Part shown: one piece after another, positions 7,101 through 14,421 of the stretch
Position numbering within the stretch: position 1 is the stretch's first letter
Layout of the letters: every line of letters starts with the position of its first letter
DNA from: Rubritepida sp.
GTDB lineage: Bacteria > Pseudomonadota > Alphaproteobacteria > Acetobacterales > Acetobacteraceae
Direction of reading: 5' to 3'
Length of the DNA stretch: 28,235 nt
Assembly: GCA_014376425.1 (NCBI GenBank)
Contig: JACMRO010000120.1
Coordinates: forward strand, 1 to 28,235
The notes under the pieces: generated by a model
Seen by the model: the letters and a program-made list of their open reading frames with translations, nothing else
What the model was told of the DNA's origin: nothing
The model's database searches: none
Position numbers and translations under genes: made by a program

Positions 7101-8750
7101 ATGCCGCTCGACAATCCTCCCCGCCCATCGGGTTTCGCCTTCAGCACCATGTTTCCTTTGGCGGTGGATACGACGTTCTACCGGCGTCTGGACTTAGCGG
7201 GGGTTTCGACGATCGAGGTTGCGGGCAAAACGGTGCTGAAAGTGGAGCCGCACACGCTGGAAGAGTTGGCGCGGACGGCGTGTCACGAGGTTTCGCACCT
7301 TCTGCGTCCCGCCCATCTCAGGCAGCTGGCCAACATTCTTGATGATCCCGAAGCCAGCGCCAACGATCGTTTCGTGGCGCTCGACCTGCTGAAGAACGCC
7401 AATATTGCCGCGGGCGGTGTGCTGCCGATGTGTCAGGACACCGGCACCGCCATCGTTTTTGGAAAGAAGGGCCAACGTGTCTGGGTGGAAGGCGACGAGG
7501 AGGAAGCGCTGAGCTACGGTATCGCCCGCACTTACACGGAGACCAACCTGCGCTACTCCATGATGGCACCAGTCAGCATGTTTGATGAGGTCAACACGGG
7601 CAACAACATGCCGGTGGAGTTCAGCATCATGGCGGCCCCAGGTGAGCATCATGCTGAAGAATTCCACCTGATGTTTATTTTGAAAGGCGGCGGGTCAGCC
7701 AATAAGACATTCCTCTACCAGCAGACCCGGGCCATGCTGAACAAGGCGAAGCTGCTTTCCTTCATCGAGGAAAAAATCAAGACACTCGGCACCTCGGCCT
7801 GCCCGCCCTATCATCTGTCCATCGTCATCGGCGGCACTAGCGCAGAAGCGAATCTGAAGGCGGTGAAGCTGGGCAGTACAAAGTGGCTCGACGGTCTGCC
7901 CGAGGCTGGCGATGCCTCTGGCCACGCCTTCCGCGACCGGGTGTTGGAAGCGGAGGTCCACAAACTGACGCAACAATTGGGCATCGGGGCGCAGTTCGGC
8001 GGCAAGTATTTCTGCCATGACGTACGGGTCATCCGGATGGCCCGGCATGGCGCGTCGCTGCCCATCGGCATCGGCGTGTCCTGCAGTGCGGACCGGCAGA
8101 TCAGGGCGAAGATCACGCCGGATGGGGTCTTCCTGGAGCAGTTGGAGACCGACCCGGCGCAATACCTGCCTGTTGTCACCGAAGACATCACAGCGGGAGA
8201 TGTCGTCGCAATCGATCTTCATGCCCCCATGGCCGCGATTAGGGCCGAGCTTTCCCGGCACCCGGTCAAGACCAGGGTGTCGTTGACGGGCCCCATCGTC
8301 GTCGCGCGTGACATCGCGCATGCCAAGTTGCAGGAGCGGTTGGATGCCGGGCAGGGACTGCCGCAATACCTGAAGGACCATCCGGTCTACTACGCAGGCC
8401 CGGCCAAGACACCCACGGGGATGGCGACCGGCAGCTTTGGCCCGACAACCGCAGGCCGGATGGACAGCTATGTCGCGGCATTCCAGGCCGCTGGCGGGTC
8501 ACTGGTGATGCTGGCAAAAGGCAATCGCAGCAAGGCGGTTCTGAACGCGTGCAAGCAGCACGGCGGTTTTTATCTCGGCAGTGTGGGCGGCCCGGCGGCC
8601 CGTCTGGCGCAGGACTGCATCAGGCATGTCGAAGTCCTCGAATATGCCGAGCTGGGTATGGAGGCGGTGTGGAAAATCCAGGTGGAGAATTTCCCCGCCT
8701 TTATCGTCATGGATGACAAAGGCAATGATTTCTACGAGGGGCTTGAGTGA
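7101..8750 (+). CDS. Fumarate hydratase, class I (iron-sulfur)
   Basis: A 549-residue class I fumarase (FumA/FumB type) interconverting fumarate and L-malate with a [4Fe-4S] cluster; TCA cycle, cytoplasm. Three cluster Cys are visible at the expected spacing: Cys111 (LPMCQDTGTA), Cys234 (TSACPPYHLS) and Cys328 (GVSCSADRQIRAKI). The length covers both the N-terminal alpha domain and the C-terminal beta domain (GPTTAGRMDSY, LAKGNRS, GSVGGPAA). ATG 7101 is preceded by GAGG; an in-frame TTG at 7059 exists but adds no conserved sequence. Class I enzymes can also act on mesaconate or tartrate, so strict fumarase specificity is inferred. The small-protein/RidA/VOC/aminotransferase operon follows 94 bases downstream on the same strand. 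Confidence 0.92.
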   Translation: MPLDNPPRPSGFAFSTMFPLAVDTTFYRRLDLAGVSTIEVAGKTVLKVEPHTLEELARTACHEVSHLLRPAHLRQLANILDDPEASANDRFVALDLLKNANIAAGGVLPMCQDTGTAIVFGKKGQRVWVEGDEEEALSYGIARTYTETNLRYSMMAPVSMFDEVNTGNNMPVEFSIMAAPGEHHAEEFHLMFILKGGGSANKTFLYQQTRAMLNKAKLLSFIEEKIKTLGTSACPPYHLSIVIGGTSAEANLKAVKLGSTKWLDGLPEAGDASGHAFRDRVLEAEVHKLTQQLGIGAQFGGKYFCHDVRVIRMARHGASLPIGIGVSCSADRQIRAKITPDGVFLEQLETDPAQYLPVVTEDITAGDVVAIDLHAPMAAIRAELSRHPVKTRVSLTGPIVVARDIAHAKLQERLDAGQGLPQYLKDHPVYYAGPAKTPTGMATGSFGPTTAGRMDSYVAAFQAAGGSLVMLAKGNRSKAVLNACKQHGGFYLGSVGGPAARLAQDCIRHVEVLEYAELGMEAVWKIQVENFPAFIVMDDKGNDFYEGLE

Positions 8751-8844
8751 CGCGACGCCAGGCTCCTGACGGGGTTCCGGAACGACGGGTATGCGCCCGG
8801 GCGCCCAGTCCACTCGCGATGGCCGCGGCGCAGGATCTGCTCCG

Positions 8845-9054
8845 ATGACCGGGTTCCGGTTCGACGTGGCCGCGCCCGGCACGGTGTTGCCCACATTGGT
8901 CGAGCTCGATGGCATCCCCGCCATCGGTCATCGCCTTCGCGTCACGCTGGATGGCCGCCTGGTCGACCTCCCGATCACTGCCATCACTTGGTTTCACGCA
9001 CCTGGCGCCTTGTCAAAATCAGGTCTTCTCACCCTCGGGGATTTTCAGCCATGA
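8845..9054 (+). CDS. Small uncharacterised protein (69 aa) coupled to the RidA-like gene
   Basis: A 69-residue protein of no family I recognise. It looks beta-rich, with alternating hydrophobics in GHRLRVTLDGRLVDLPITAI. It has no signal peptide, no membrane segment and no Cys. It is likely real because its stop (TGA 9052-9054) overlaps the ATG of the RidA-like gene at 9051 in an ATGA junction, typical of translationally coupled operon genes, and AGGA lies upstream of its own ATG. The frame is open further upstream (from 8791), but that part is low-complexity Gly/Arg/Ala. It may be a small partner of the RidA, VOC or aminotransferase products; no function is claimed. Confidence 0.6.
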   Translation: MTGFRFDVAAPGTVLPTLVELDGIPAIGHRLRVTLDGRLVDLPITAITWFHAPGALSKSGLLTLGDFQP

Positions 9055-9440
9055 CCAAGCGAACGCGTATTTCCTCCGGCTCGCTGTTCGAGGAGGAGAT
9101 CGGCTATTCCCGCGCCGTGGTGGACGGAGACTTGATCTTTGTCTCCGGCACCACCGGCTACGACTACGCCGCCATGACGATCGTGGAGGATGTGGTCGGC
9201 CAGGCCGAACAGTGCTTCCAGAACATCGCTGCCGCTCTAGCTCAGGCGAATTCGAGCCTGGACGACGTCGTCCGTGTGCTATTCATCGTGCCGCGGCGCG
9301 AGGACTGGCAGCCCTGCTGGCCTGTCATCAAGAAGTACCTGGGCCGCGCCAGGCCAGCATCGACGCTGATCCATGCCGGTCTGCAGACGGACGCCATGCG
9401 GGTCGAGATCGAAGTGACAGCCAAGCGTCAGGAGGCTTGA
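9051..9440 (+). CDS. RidA (YjgF/YER057c/UK114) family protein, divergent subgroup
   Basis: A 129-residue RidA-superfamily protein, normally a trimer that hydrolyses reactive enamine/imine intermediates released by PLP enzymes. Family features are DGDLIFVSGTTGYD near the N-terminus, QAEQCFQNIAAALAQANSSLDDVVRV in the middle and RPASTLIHAGLQTDAMRVEIEVTA at the end. In canonical RidA the last motif reads ...ARLPKD... with a substrate-carboxylate-binding Arg (Arg105 in E. coli); here that position aligns with Gly (AGLQTD). This suggests a non-RidA subgroup without the standard 2-aminoacrylate activity. ATGA overlap with the small upstream gene and proximity to a PLP aminotransferase fit a role in handling an imine or ketone intermediate. 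Confidence 0.88.
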   Translation: MTKRTRISSGSLFEEEIGYSRAVVDGDLIFVSGTTGYDYAAMTIVEDVVGQAEQCFQNIAAALAQANSSLDDVVRVLFIVPRREDWQPCWPVIKKYLGRARPASTLIHAGLQTDAMRVEIEVTAKRQEA

Positions 9441-9444
9441 GCAG

Positions 9445-9843
9445 ATGCGTTTCTCTGTCGATCGTCTCGATCATCTGGTCATCAATTGCGCCGAGGTGGA
9501 GGTATCCGCTTCCTGGTATCAGCGGGTGCTGGGGATGGAACGCGAGACCTTCGGGCGTGACAATCGCACCGCCCTGCGTTTCGGCGGCCAGAAGCTTAAC
9601 CTGCGGCCGCATGATGCTGATAGCGGCGTCTGGCACACCGGTGCGGTCACGGCCCCAGGTAGCCAGGATCTATGCTTCATCTCCACCGTGAGCGCGGAGG
9701 AGATCGCCAGTCATCTCACTGCCTGCGGCATTACGATCGTGGAGGGGCCCGTGCAAAAGCACGGCGCGCTTGGTCTGATGAACAGCGTTTACTGCCGCGA
9801 TCCGGATGGCAACCTCATCGAGATCAGCACCTATGGCGATTGA
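9445..9843 (+). CDS. VOC (glyoxalase/dioxygenase) family protein
   Basis: A 132-residue single vicinal-oxygen-chelate domain protein built of two beta-alpha-beta-beta-beta modules. Likely metal ligands are the His in VDRLDHLVINC near the N-terminus and the Glu in the terminal DPDGNLIEIS, with WYQRVLGM as the usual first helix. It resembles the short VOC proteins often annotated as 'VOC family virulence protein'. GGAGG at 9431-9435, inside the end of the RidA-like gene, sets the start 4 bases after that gene's stop. Lyase, isomerase, dioxygenase or resistance activity cannot be told apart from sequence; the operon suggests a catabolic isomerase or lyase. Confidence 0.88.
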   Translation: MRFSVDRLDHLVINCAEVEVSASWYQRVLGMERETFGRDNRTALRFGGQKLNLRPHDADSGVWHTGAVTAPGSQDLCFISTVSAEEIASHLTACGITIVEGPVQKHGALGLMNSVYCRDPDGNLIEISTYGD

Positions 9844-9864
9844 GCGCCGAACAGAGGAAACACA

Positions 9865-11046
9865 ATGAACGCCATCACCCCACGCGGCCGCCTGTTCTTT
9901 GCCAACCCCGGCCCGACGAATATTCCCGACAGCATTCTCTTCGCCATCGCCCGCCCCAGCATCGACTTCAATGATTCGGCTTTTTTCGCGGTCTACGAAC
10001 GCTGCGTGGCCGGCTTGAAGCGCATCCTGCGCACTGAGCAGCACCTGTTCCTATACACCGCCTCCGGCCACGGTGCCTGGGAGGCGAGCATGGTCAATCT
10101 TTTTTCCCCCGGCGACACCCTGCTGGTGATTGAGACGGGTCATTTCTCGGAATCATGGGGCAAGATGGGGCGCGCCCTGGGCCTCAAGATCGAAACGGTC
10201 GCAGCGGATTGGCGGCAGGGCGTCGACTTCGCCGATGTGCGCGCGGCCCTCGCGGCCGATACTGGCCATCGCATCAAGGCGATCTGCGTCGTACAGAATG
10301 AAACTGCCACGGGGGTGATGCTGCCCCTGCCCGAGGTGCGCGCGGCTCTTGATGCCACCGGGCACCCCGCCCTGTTCCTGGCAGATACCATCTCCTCCCT
10401 GGGCTGCATGCCCTTCGACATGGATGGATGGGGCATCGATTGTGTGGTGGGCGGAAGCCAGAAGGGACTGATGCTGCCCACTGGCATGAGCTTCACCGGC
10501 GTATCGGACAAGGCGCTGACCGCGCATCGGACCAGCACCCTGCCAAAACACTATTTCGATTGGACCGAAATGGGCGCGCGCCGGCATAAAAGCTTCATCG
10601 GCACTGTCCCCACGAGCCTGTTCTATGGGCTGGAGGAGGCCCTCCGCTTGATCGAGGAGGAAACCCTGGAGGGCGTGTTTGCCCGGCACACCCGCCTGGC
10701 CCGCGCCGTGCGCTCCGCTGTCCGTCACTGGGCCGGCAATGGCGATGGCGTTCACCTGTTCTGTGAAAACGACGCCCGCGCTTCGGATAGTGTGACCACC
10801 ATTTTGTTGCCCGAGGGTCAGAGCGCTGATGCAGTGCGTGCAACAGCCAGGGAGCGCTTTAACGTTTCCCTCGGTGCAGGTCTGAACAAGCTTGCTGGCA
10901 AGGTGTTCCGGATCGGCCATCTGGGCGACCTGAATGAACCGATGATCCTGGGCACGCTGGCCTCGGTGGAGATGGCAATGAAATTGAACGGCGTGACGCA
11001 TCGCCCGGGGGGAGTGGCGGCTGCCATGGAAAGCCTGACCCCGTGA
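9865..11046 (+). CDS. Class V aminotransferase, glyoxylate-aminotransferase type
   Basis: A 393-residue fold-type I PLP enzyme of the alanine/serine/aspartate-glyoxylate aminotransferase group. FANPGPTNIP at the N-terminus is the family opening, TASGHGAWEA (about 65-74) contacts PLP phosphate, ADTISSLG carries the Asp that pairs with the pyridine nitrogen, and GSQKGLMLP contains the Schiff-base Lys200. The C-terminal KVFRIGHLGDLNEPM is characteristic. Candidate reactions are serine-glyoxylate (photorespiration/serine-cycle type), alanine-glyoxylate, and aspartate-glyoxylate transamination as in the beta-hydroxyaspartate cycle (BhcA is of this family), but the other bhc genes are not present here. 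GAGGAAA at 9854-9860 sets the start. It closes the operon with the RidA-like and VOC genes. Confidence 0.88.
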   Translation: MNAITPRGRLFFANPGPTNIPDSILFAIARPSIDFNDSAFFAVYERCVAGLKRILRTEQHLFLYTASGHGAWEASMVNLFSPGDTLLVIETGHFSESWGKMGRALGLKIETVAADWRQGVDFADVRAALAADTGHRIKAICVVQNETATGVMLPLPEVRAALDATGHPALFLADTISSLGCMPFDMDGWGIDCVVGGSQKGLMLPTGMSFTGVSDKALTAHRTSTLPKHYFDWTEMGARRHKSFIGTVPTSLFYGLEEALRLIEEETLEGVFARHTRLARAVRSAVRHWAGNGDGVHLFCENDARASDSVTTILLPEGQSADAVRATARERFNVSLGAGLNKLAGKVFRIGHLGDLNEPMILGTLASVEMAMKLNGVTHRPGGVAAAMESLTP

Positions 11047-11374
11047 ACCGAAGCGCCTTGCTGATGGGCCCACCATCCGCGGTGCTCGCGGGGGTTCGAG
11101 ATCGCGACCTGGAATATCACCGTGGCCCCGCGCGGGCTGGACCCTGGTTTGGCACGGTTCAGCAATGCTAGGCCAACGGCGTGCTGACCGACCCCCTTGC
11201 CCAGCAGCGCCTGATCACGGCTGGGCTTGCTCCCCTTCCGGGAAGCACCCCCGAAAGCACCGCGCTTCTATTGCCGCTGAAGTGGCGAAGTTCCGCTCAA
11301 TCGTGACACGGGCGGGGCTTCGCCTGGGGCGATAGGCCTTGCGTCCGGCCGACCGGCTTCGCCATTCTTCGCCG
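11047..11374. other. Non-coding gap of 328 bases after the aminotransferase operon
   Basis: No convincing gene is seen. One frame reads FEIATWNITVAPRGLDPGL near 11093-11149, which could be a gene remnant but is short and stops soon after. A short near-palindrome CTTCCGGGAAG occurs near 11234-11244. No clear intrinsic terminator with a T-tract follows the aminotransferase gene. Confidence 0.4.
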
Positions 11375-11920
11375 ATGCGCTTTCTTGCCGTCCTCCTTGT
11401 GCTTGTGCTGGCTTGTCCCGTCTGGGGGCAGGGCCGCCCACCCGCCGAGCTGGACCAGGCGTTCGAGGCGCTGCGCCACGCACCGGACGAGCAGGGCGCG
11501 GGCCTGGTGGAACAACGCATCCGGCAATTGCTGGCGGCGCGTTTCACGCCATCCCTCACGCTGCTCATGGCGCGGGGGCAGCGCAACCTGGCCGCCAATC
11601 TACCCGGGGAAGCGCTTGAGGATTTCGATGCCGCGATCATCCTCGCGCCTGAGGCGGTCGACCCGTGGTTTGGCCGGGCGCTCGCGGCGCATCGCGCCGG
11701 CGATTCCCCTTCCGCGCTGCGGGACCTGCAGCAGGTGCTGCGGCTGGAGCCGCGCCATTGGGCGGCGCTGCAGCAGCTCTCTCTCTGGCAGGAAGCGGCC
11801 GGTGATACGGCAGGCGCGTGGCGAAGCTTCGAGGCAGCGCTTGTCATCCACCCCAGGCTGCGCGGTGGCGAGGCCCGGCTGCGCGAGCTTCGCCGCAAGG
11901 CGCTGGGCGACGATGCGTGA
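11375..11920 (+). CDS. Secreted/periplasmic tetratricopeptide-repeat protein
   Basis: A 181-residue protein with a signal peptide (MRFLAVLLVLVLACPVWG, cleavage probably before QG) followed by TPR-like helical repeats. Recognisable TPR patterns are LTLLMARGQRNLAANLPGEALEDFDAAIILAPEAVDPWFGRA and the next unit HRAGDSPSALRDLQQVLRLEPRHWAALQQL, then WRSFEAALVIHP. It is likely periplasmic and mediates protein contacts. The start at 11375 gives the clean signal peptide; the frame is open upstream to 11339 without protein-like sequence. It sits 54 bases before ada on the same strand; no functional link is obvious. The opposite strand is also open across this gene but is Ser/Arg-rich shadow. Confidence 0.82.
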   Translation: MRFLAVLLVLVLACPVWGQGRPPAELDQAFEALRHAPDEQGAGLVEQRIRQLLAARFTPSLTLLMARGQRNLAANLPGEALEDFDAAIILAPEAVDPWFGRALAAHRAGDSPSALRDLQQVLRLEPRHWAALQQLSLWQEAAGDTAGAWRSFEAALVIHPRLRGGEARLRELRRKALGDDA

Positions 11921-11974
11921 GCGGGCGCAATGACCGGATGGCGACCCCCTGACCGGGCGGACCATACCGGCATC

Positions 11975-13039
11975 ATGCAGGTTGAAAATTCCACCCTCGA
12001 AGACGTACGCTGGGAAATCGTCCGGGCGCGCTTACCCAGCGAGGACTTCTTCTACGCCGTAAGCACCCAGGGGGTGTTCTGTCGGCCCGGCTGTCCCTCG
12101 CGCGCGCCGCTGCGCCGCAACGCCCGCTTCTACGCTGACGTGGCTTCTGCCGAGGCTGACGGCTTTCGAGCCTGCAAGCGTTGTGACCCCAAGGGCGAAC
12201 GGGCTGCCATGCAGCGCGAAGGCGTGGCGACGGCGATGCGGATGATCGAGGCGGCGGAGACGATCCCGTCGCTCGGGGCGCTGGCCGAACGCGCGGGCTA
12301 TGCCAGGCATCACTTTCTCCGGCTGTTCAAGGAAATCGCCGGGGTGACCCCGCGCAGCTACGCGGAGAATATCCGTGGCCGGCGGCTTGCCACCGCGCTG
12401 GCGGCGGGGAGCCGGGTGGTGGATGCCGTGGCGGGGGCCGGCTTCGGTAGCGAAAGCCGGGTCTATGAGGCGCGGGGGCGGCATTTGGGAATGAGCCCCG
12501 GCGCTGCCCGTCGCGGCGGGCAGGGTGAGGTCATCCGAATAGCCCAGGCGGAATCGGCTCTGGGGCTTGTCCTGATCGGAGCCACGTCGCTGGGTGTCTG
12601 CTTCATTGGTATCGGCGACGATCTGGCGACCCTGGAGGGCGATCTTCGACACCGCTTCCCCGCCGCTTGCGTGCAGGATGCGACCGCGGCACTGGCGGAC
12701 ACGATGCGCACCTTGATCGACTTCATCAAGGAGCCCCGCGCGGCTCTCGACCTGCCGCTCGACCTGCGTGGCACCGTTTTCCAGCGGCGGGTGTGGGAGG
12801 CCCTACGTGCCATCCCCTTCGGCGAAACGCGTAGCTACGCGGAACTCGCTGCCGGGGCCGGGGCGCCGGCGGCTGTGCGGGCGGCGGCAAGGGCCTGTGC
12901 GCAGAACCCGATCTCGCTGGCAGTCCCCTGCCACCGCGTCGTGGGCAAGAACGGCGCCCTTACCGGTTACCGCTGGGGGCTGACACGGAAGCGGCGGATT
13001 TTGGAGCAGGAGCGCGCAGCGCGAGAAGAGCCGCGTTGA
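11975..13039 (+). CDS. ada: Ada: methylphosphotriester/O6-methylguanine-DNA methyltransferase and activator
   Basis: A 354-residue full-length Ada protein, which removes alkyl groups from DNA suicidally and, once methylated at its N-terminal Cys, activates the adaptive response. The N-terminal zinc/acceptor domain has Cys36 and Cys40 (FCRPGC) and Cys67 and Cys70 (CKRC); Cys36 corresponds to the phosphotriester acceptor. An AraC-type helix-turn-helix follows (ALAERAGYARHHFLRLFKEIAGVTPRSYAENIR). The C-terminal methyltransferase domain has AVPCHRVVG with acceptor Cys319. The order and spacing match E. coli Ada (Cys38 and Cys321). ATG 11930 in frame is a possible longer start; 11975 was chosen to fit the family N-terminus. 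The last 80 bases overlap the 3' end of the convergent aat gene. Confidence 0.93.
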   Translation: MQVENSTLEDVRWEIVRARLPSEDFFYAVSTQGVFCRPGCPSRAPLRRNARFYADVASAEADGFRACKRCDPKGERAAMQREGVATAMRMIEAAETIPSLGALAERAGYARHHFLRLFKEIAGVTPRSYAENIRGRRLATALAAGSRVVDAVAGAGFGSESRVYEARGRHLGMSPGAARRGGQGEVIRIAQAESALGLVLIGATSLGVCFIGIGDDLATLEGDLRHRFPAACVQDATAALADTMRTLIDFIKEPRAALDLPLDLRGTVFQRRVWEALRAIPFGETRSYAELAAGAGAPAAVRAAARACAQNPISLAVPCHRVVGKNGALTGYRWGLTRKRRILEQERAAREEPR

Positions 13040-13658
13040 GCCCGGCCGGCATGGCTTCCCAGGCTGGCGCCTGCTCGACGGCCACCGCCAGCCTTGCCTT
13101 GTAGCTGGCGCGGGGAATGTCGATCGTGCCGAACTGCGCCAGATGGCCGGTCGTGAACTGCGTGTCGAGCAGGGTAAAGCCCAACAACCGCAGACGCGCC
13201 ACAAGATGCACCAAGGCCACTTTGGACGCGTCGCGCACCCGGCTGAACATGCTCTCGCCGAAAAAGACACCGCCGGTCGTCACGCCGTAGAGGCCGCCGA
13301 CCAACTCCCCTGCCTGGCGGACCTCAATCGAATGAGCATGGCCCATCCGGTGCAAGGCGTTGAACAGGGCTTCGATCTCGGCATTGATCCAGGTTTCCGG
13401 ACGACCTGCCGCGGGCTGGGCACACCGCGCGATGGTGCCGGCAAAATCAACGTCGCAGGTGACCTGAAACATGCCGCCCATCACCGTACGGGCCAGTCGC
13501 CGCGGCAGGTGAAAGCCGTCCAGTGGCAACACCCCCCGCATCTCAGGATCGAGCCAGTGAAGTCGGGCGCTGCCGCGGGCCTCCGCCATCGGGAACAGCC
13601 CGGCGCGGTAGGCCCGCAACATCAGTTCGGGGGTGATCTGCATGTCACGCCGGCTCAT
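12960..13658 (-). CDS. aat: Leucyl/phenylalanyl-tRNA-protein transferase
   Basis: A 232-residue Aat enzyme, which adds Leu or Phe from charged tRNA to proteins with N-terminal Arg or Lys, marking them for ClpS/ClpAP in the N-end rule pathway. Family motifs in order are ITPELMLRAYRAGLFPMAE, LHWLDPEMRGVLPLDGFHLPRRLART, TWINAEIEALFNALHRMGHAHSIEV, GGLYGVTTGGVFFGESMFSRVRDASKVAL and LLDTQFTTGHLAQFGTIDIPRASY. The start at 13658 was chosen because the conserved region begins at once; an alternative ATG lies at 13643. The extra C-terminal tail (APAPKSAASVSAPSGNR) is encoded in the 80-base overlap with ada and probably arose by read-on into the opposing gene. Confidence 0.93.
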   Translation of the reverse strand: MSRRDMQITPELMLRAYRAGLFPMAEARGSARLHWLDPEMRGVLPLDGFHLPRRLARTVMGGMFQVTCDVDFAGTIARCAQPAAGRPETWINAEIEALFNALHRMGHAHSIEVRQAGELVGGLYGVTTGGVFFGESMFSRVRDASKVALVHLVARLRLLGFTLLDTQFTTGHLAQFGTIDIPRASYKARLAVAVEQAPAWEAMPAGLNAALLALRAPAPKSAASVSAPSGNR

Positions 13659-13686
13659 GACTGCGGACCCTAGCGCGGGGCCGGGA

Positions 13687-14421
13687 TCAGAGCACCAGTT
13701 CACGCGTGACGCCGCGACAATCCATTTCCCAGTCCAGCCCCTGGATGGGCGGGCGGCAGTAATGCCATTCGATCCCAAGCGCGGGTGCCCCCCGGGCAAG
13801 GATTTCCGTCGCCAGGATCGGGTGCGGATCATGCACCGTGTAGAGGTTCACGGCGGTGGCGTCCGAATAGCGTACGCCCAGCGTCGCCATGCGGCGCTCC
13901 ATCTCGGTCATCACGTGGTCGCATTTGCGTGAAAGGCCTGCGGGTGAGGTGTCGCCGGGGGCGACGATACTCTCCTGATAGGTCGCGCCGCCCTCCCTTG
14001 CCTCGCCATTCCCCGCCACCACGAAGCCTCCACCCGGCCCGGGTACCGCGTAGCTGAAGGCGAAGAAGCTGGGGGTGGGAGGCGGCGACACGGCGGGGCA
14101 GACATTGCTGCGGGCCACAGGATTGGTGCGGTCCAGGAATACTCCCCAGGCCTGCAGCGTTCCGGCGTAAACCTGGTTGAATGCTGCGAAGCCGTCCTCG
14201 GTGAAGGGTGCGGGGCTGCGGAGTTCACAAGCGGCAAAGGCCGTCGGCGGAAGGCCCAGCGCGGCGAGGTGCGCCTCGATGCGATTAAAACCCTCCATCA
14301 GGGGTACAGGCGCCCGGAACCTTGCCCGTTCAAGGCGAAAACCGGGAAGCGCGTTCACTCCACAGGAATACTGAAAAACCCCGGGCGCATAGCCGAAGCC
14401 GCGCTCAGGCAGCGGCACCAT
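13687..14421 (-). CDS. Uncharacterised protein resembling the CnbZ-type 2-aminomuconate deaminase family
   Basis: A 244-residue soluble protein. From memory, its pattern matches a family annotated as 2-amino-5-chloromuconate deaminase CnbZ-like: GVFQYSCGVNALPGFRLERARF near the start, FAACELRSPAPFTEDGFAAFN, NPVARSNVCP, FAFSYAVPGP, GDTSPAGLSRK and a C-terminal VNLYTVHDPHP...EWHYCRPP...EMDCRG. If correct, it would hydrolyse an enamine/imine of an aminomuconate in aromatic degradation, but no other aromatic-pathway genes are nearby. The ATG shares one base with the gcrA stop (TGATG), so the two are probably translated together. The family assignment is the weak point; a conserved hypothetical label is the safe fallback. 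Confidence 0.55.
   Translation of the reverse strand: MVPLPERGFGYAPGVFQYSCGVNALPGFRLERARFRAPVPLMEGFNRIEAHLAALGLPPTAFAACELRSPAPFTEDGFAAFNQVYAGTLQAWGVFLDRTNPVARSNVCPAVSPPPTPSFFAFSYAVPGPGGGFVVAGNGEAREGGATYQESIVAPGDTSPAGLSRKCDHVMTEMERRMATLGVRYSDATAVNLYTVHDPHPILATEILARGAPALGIEWHYCRPPIQGLDWEMDCRGVTRELVL

Noticed and set aside
7101..8750. Reading the fumarase as a dedicated tartrate dehydratase or mesaconase of the downstream operon
   Set aside because: The protein is full-length single-chain with all three cluster Cys and typical fumarase motifs; tartrate dehydratase is usually two subunits, and no mesaconate pathway genes are nearby.
11215..11994. Minus-strand 259-codon frame opposite the TPR gene
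   Set aside because: Ser/Arg-rich composition with no motif, while the plus strand has a signal peptide and TPR repeats.
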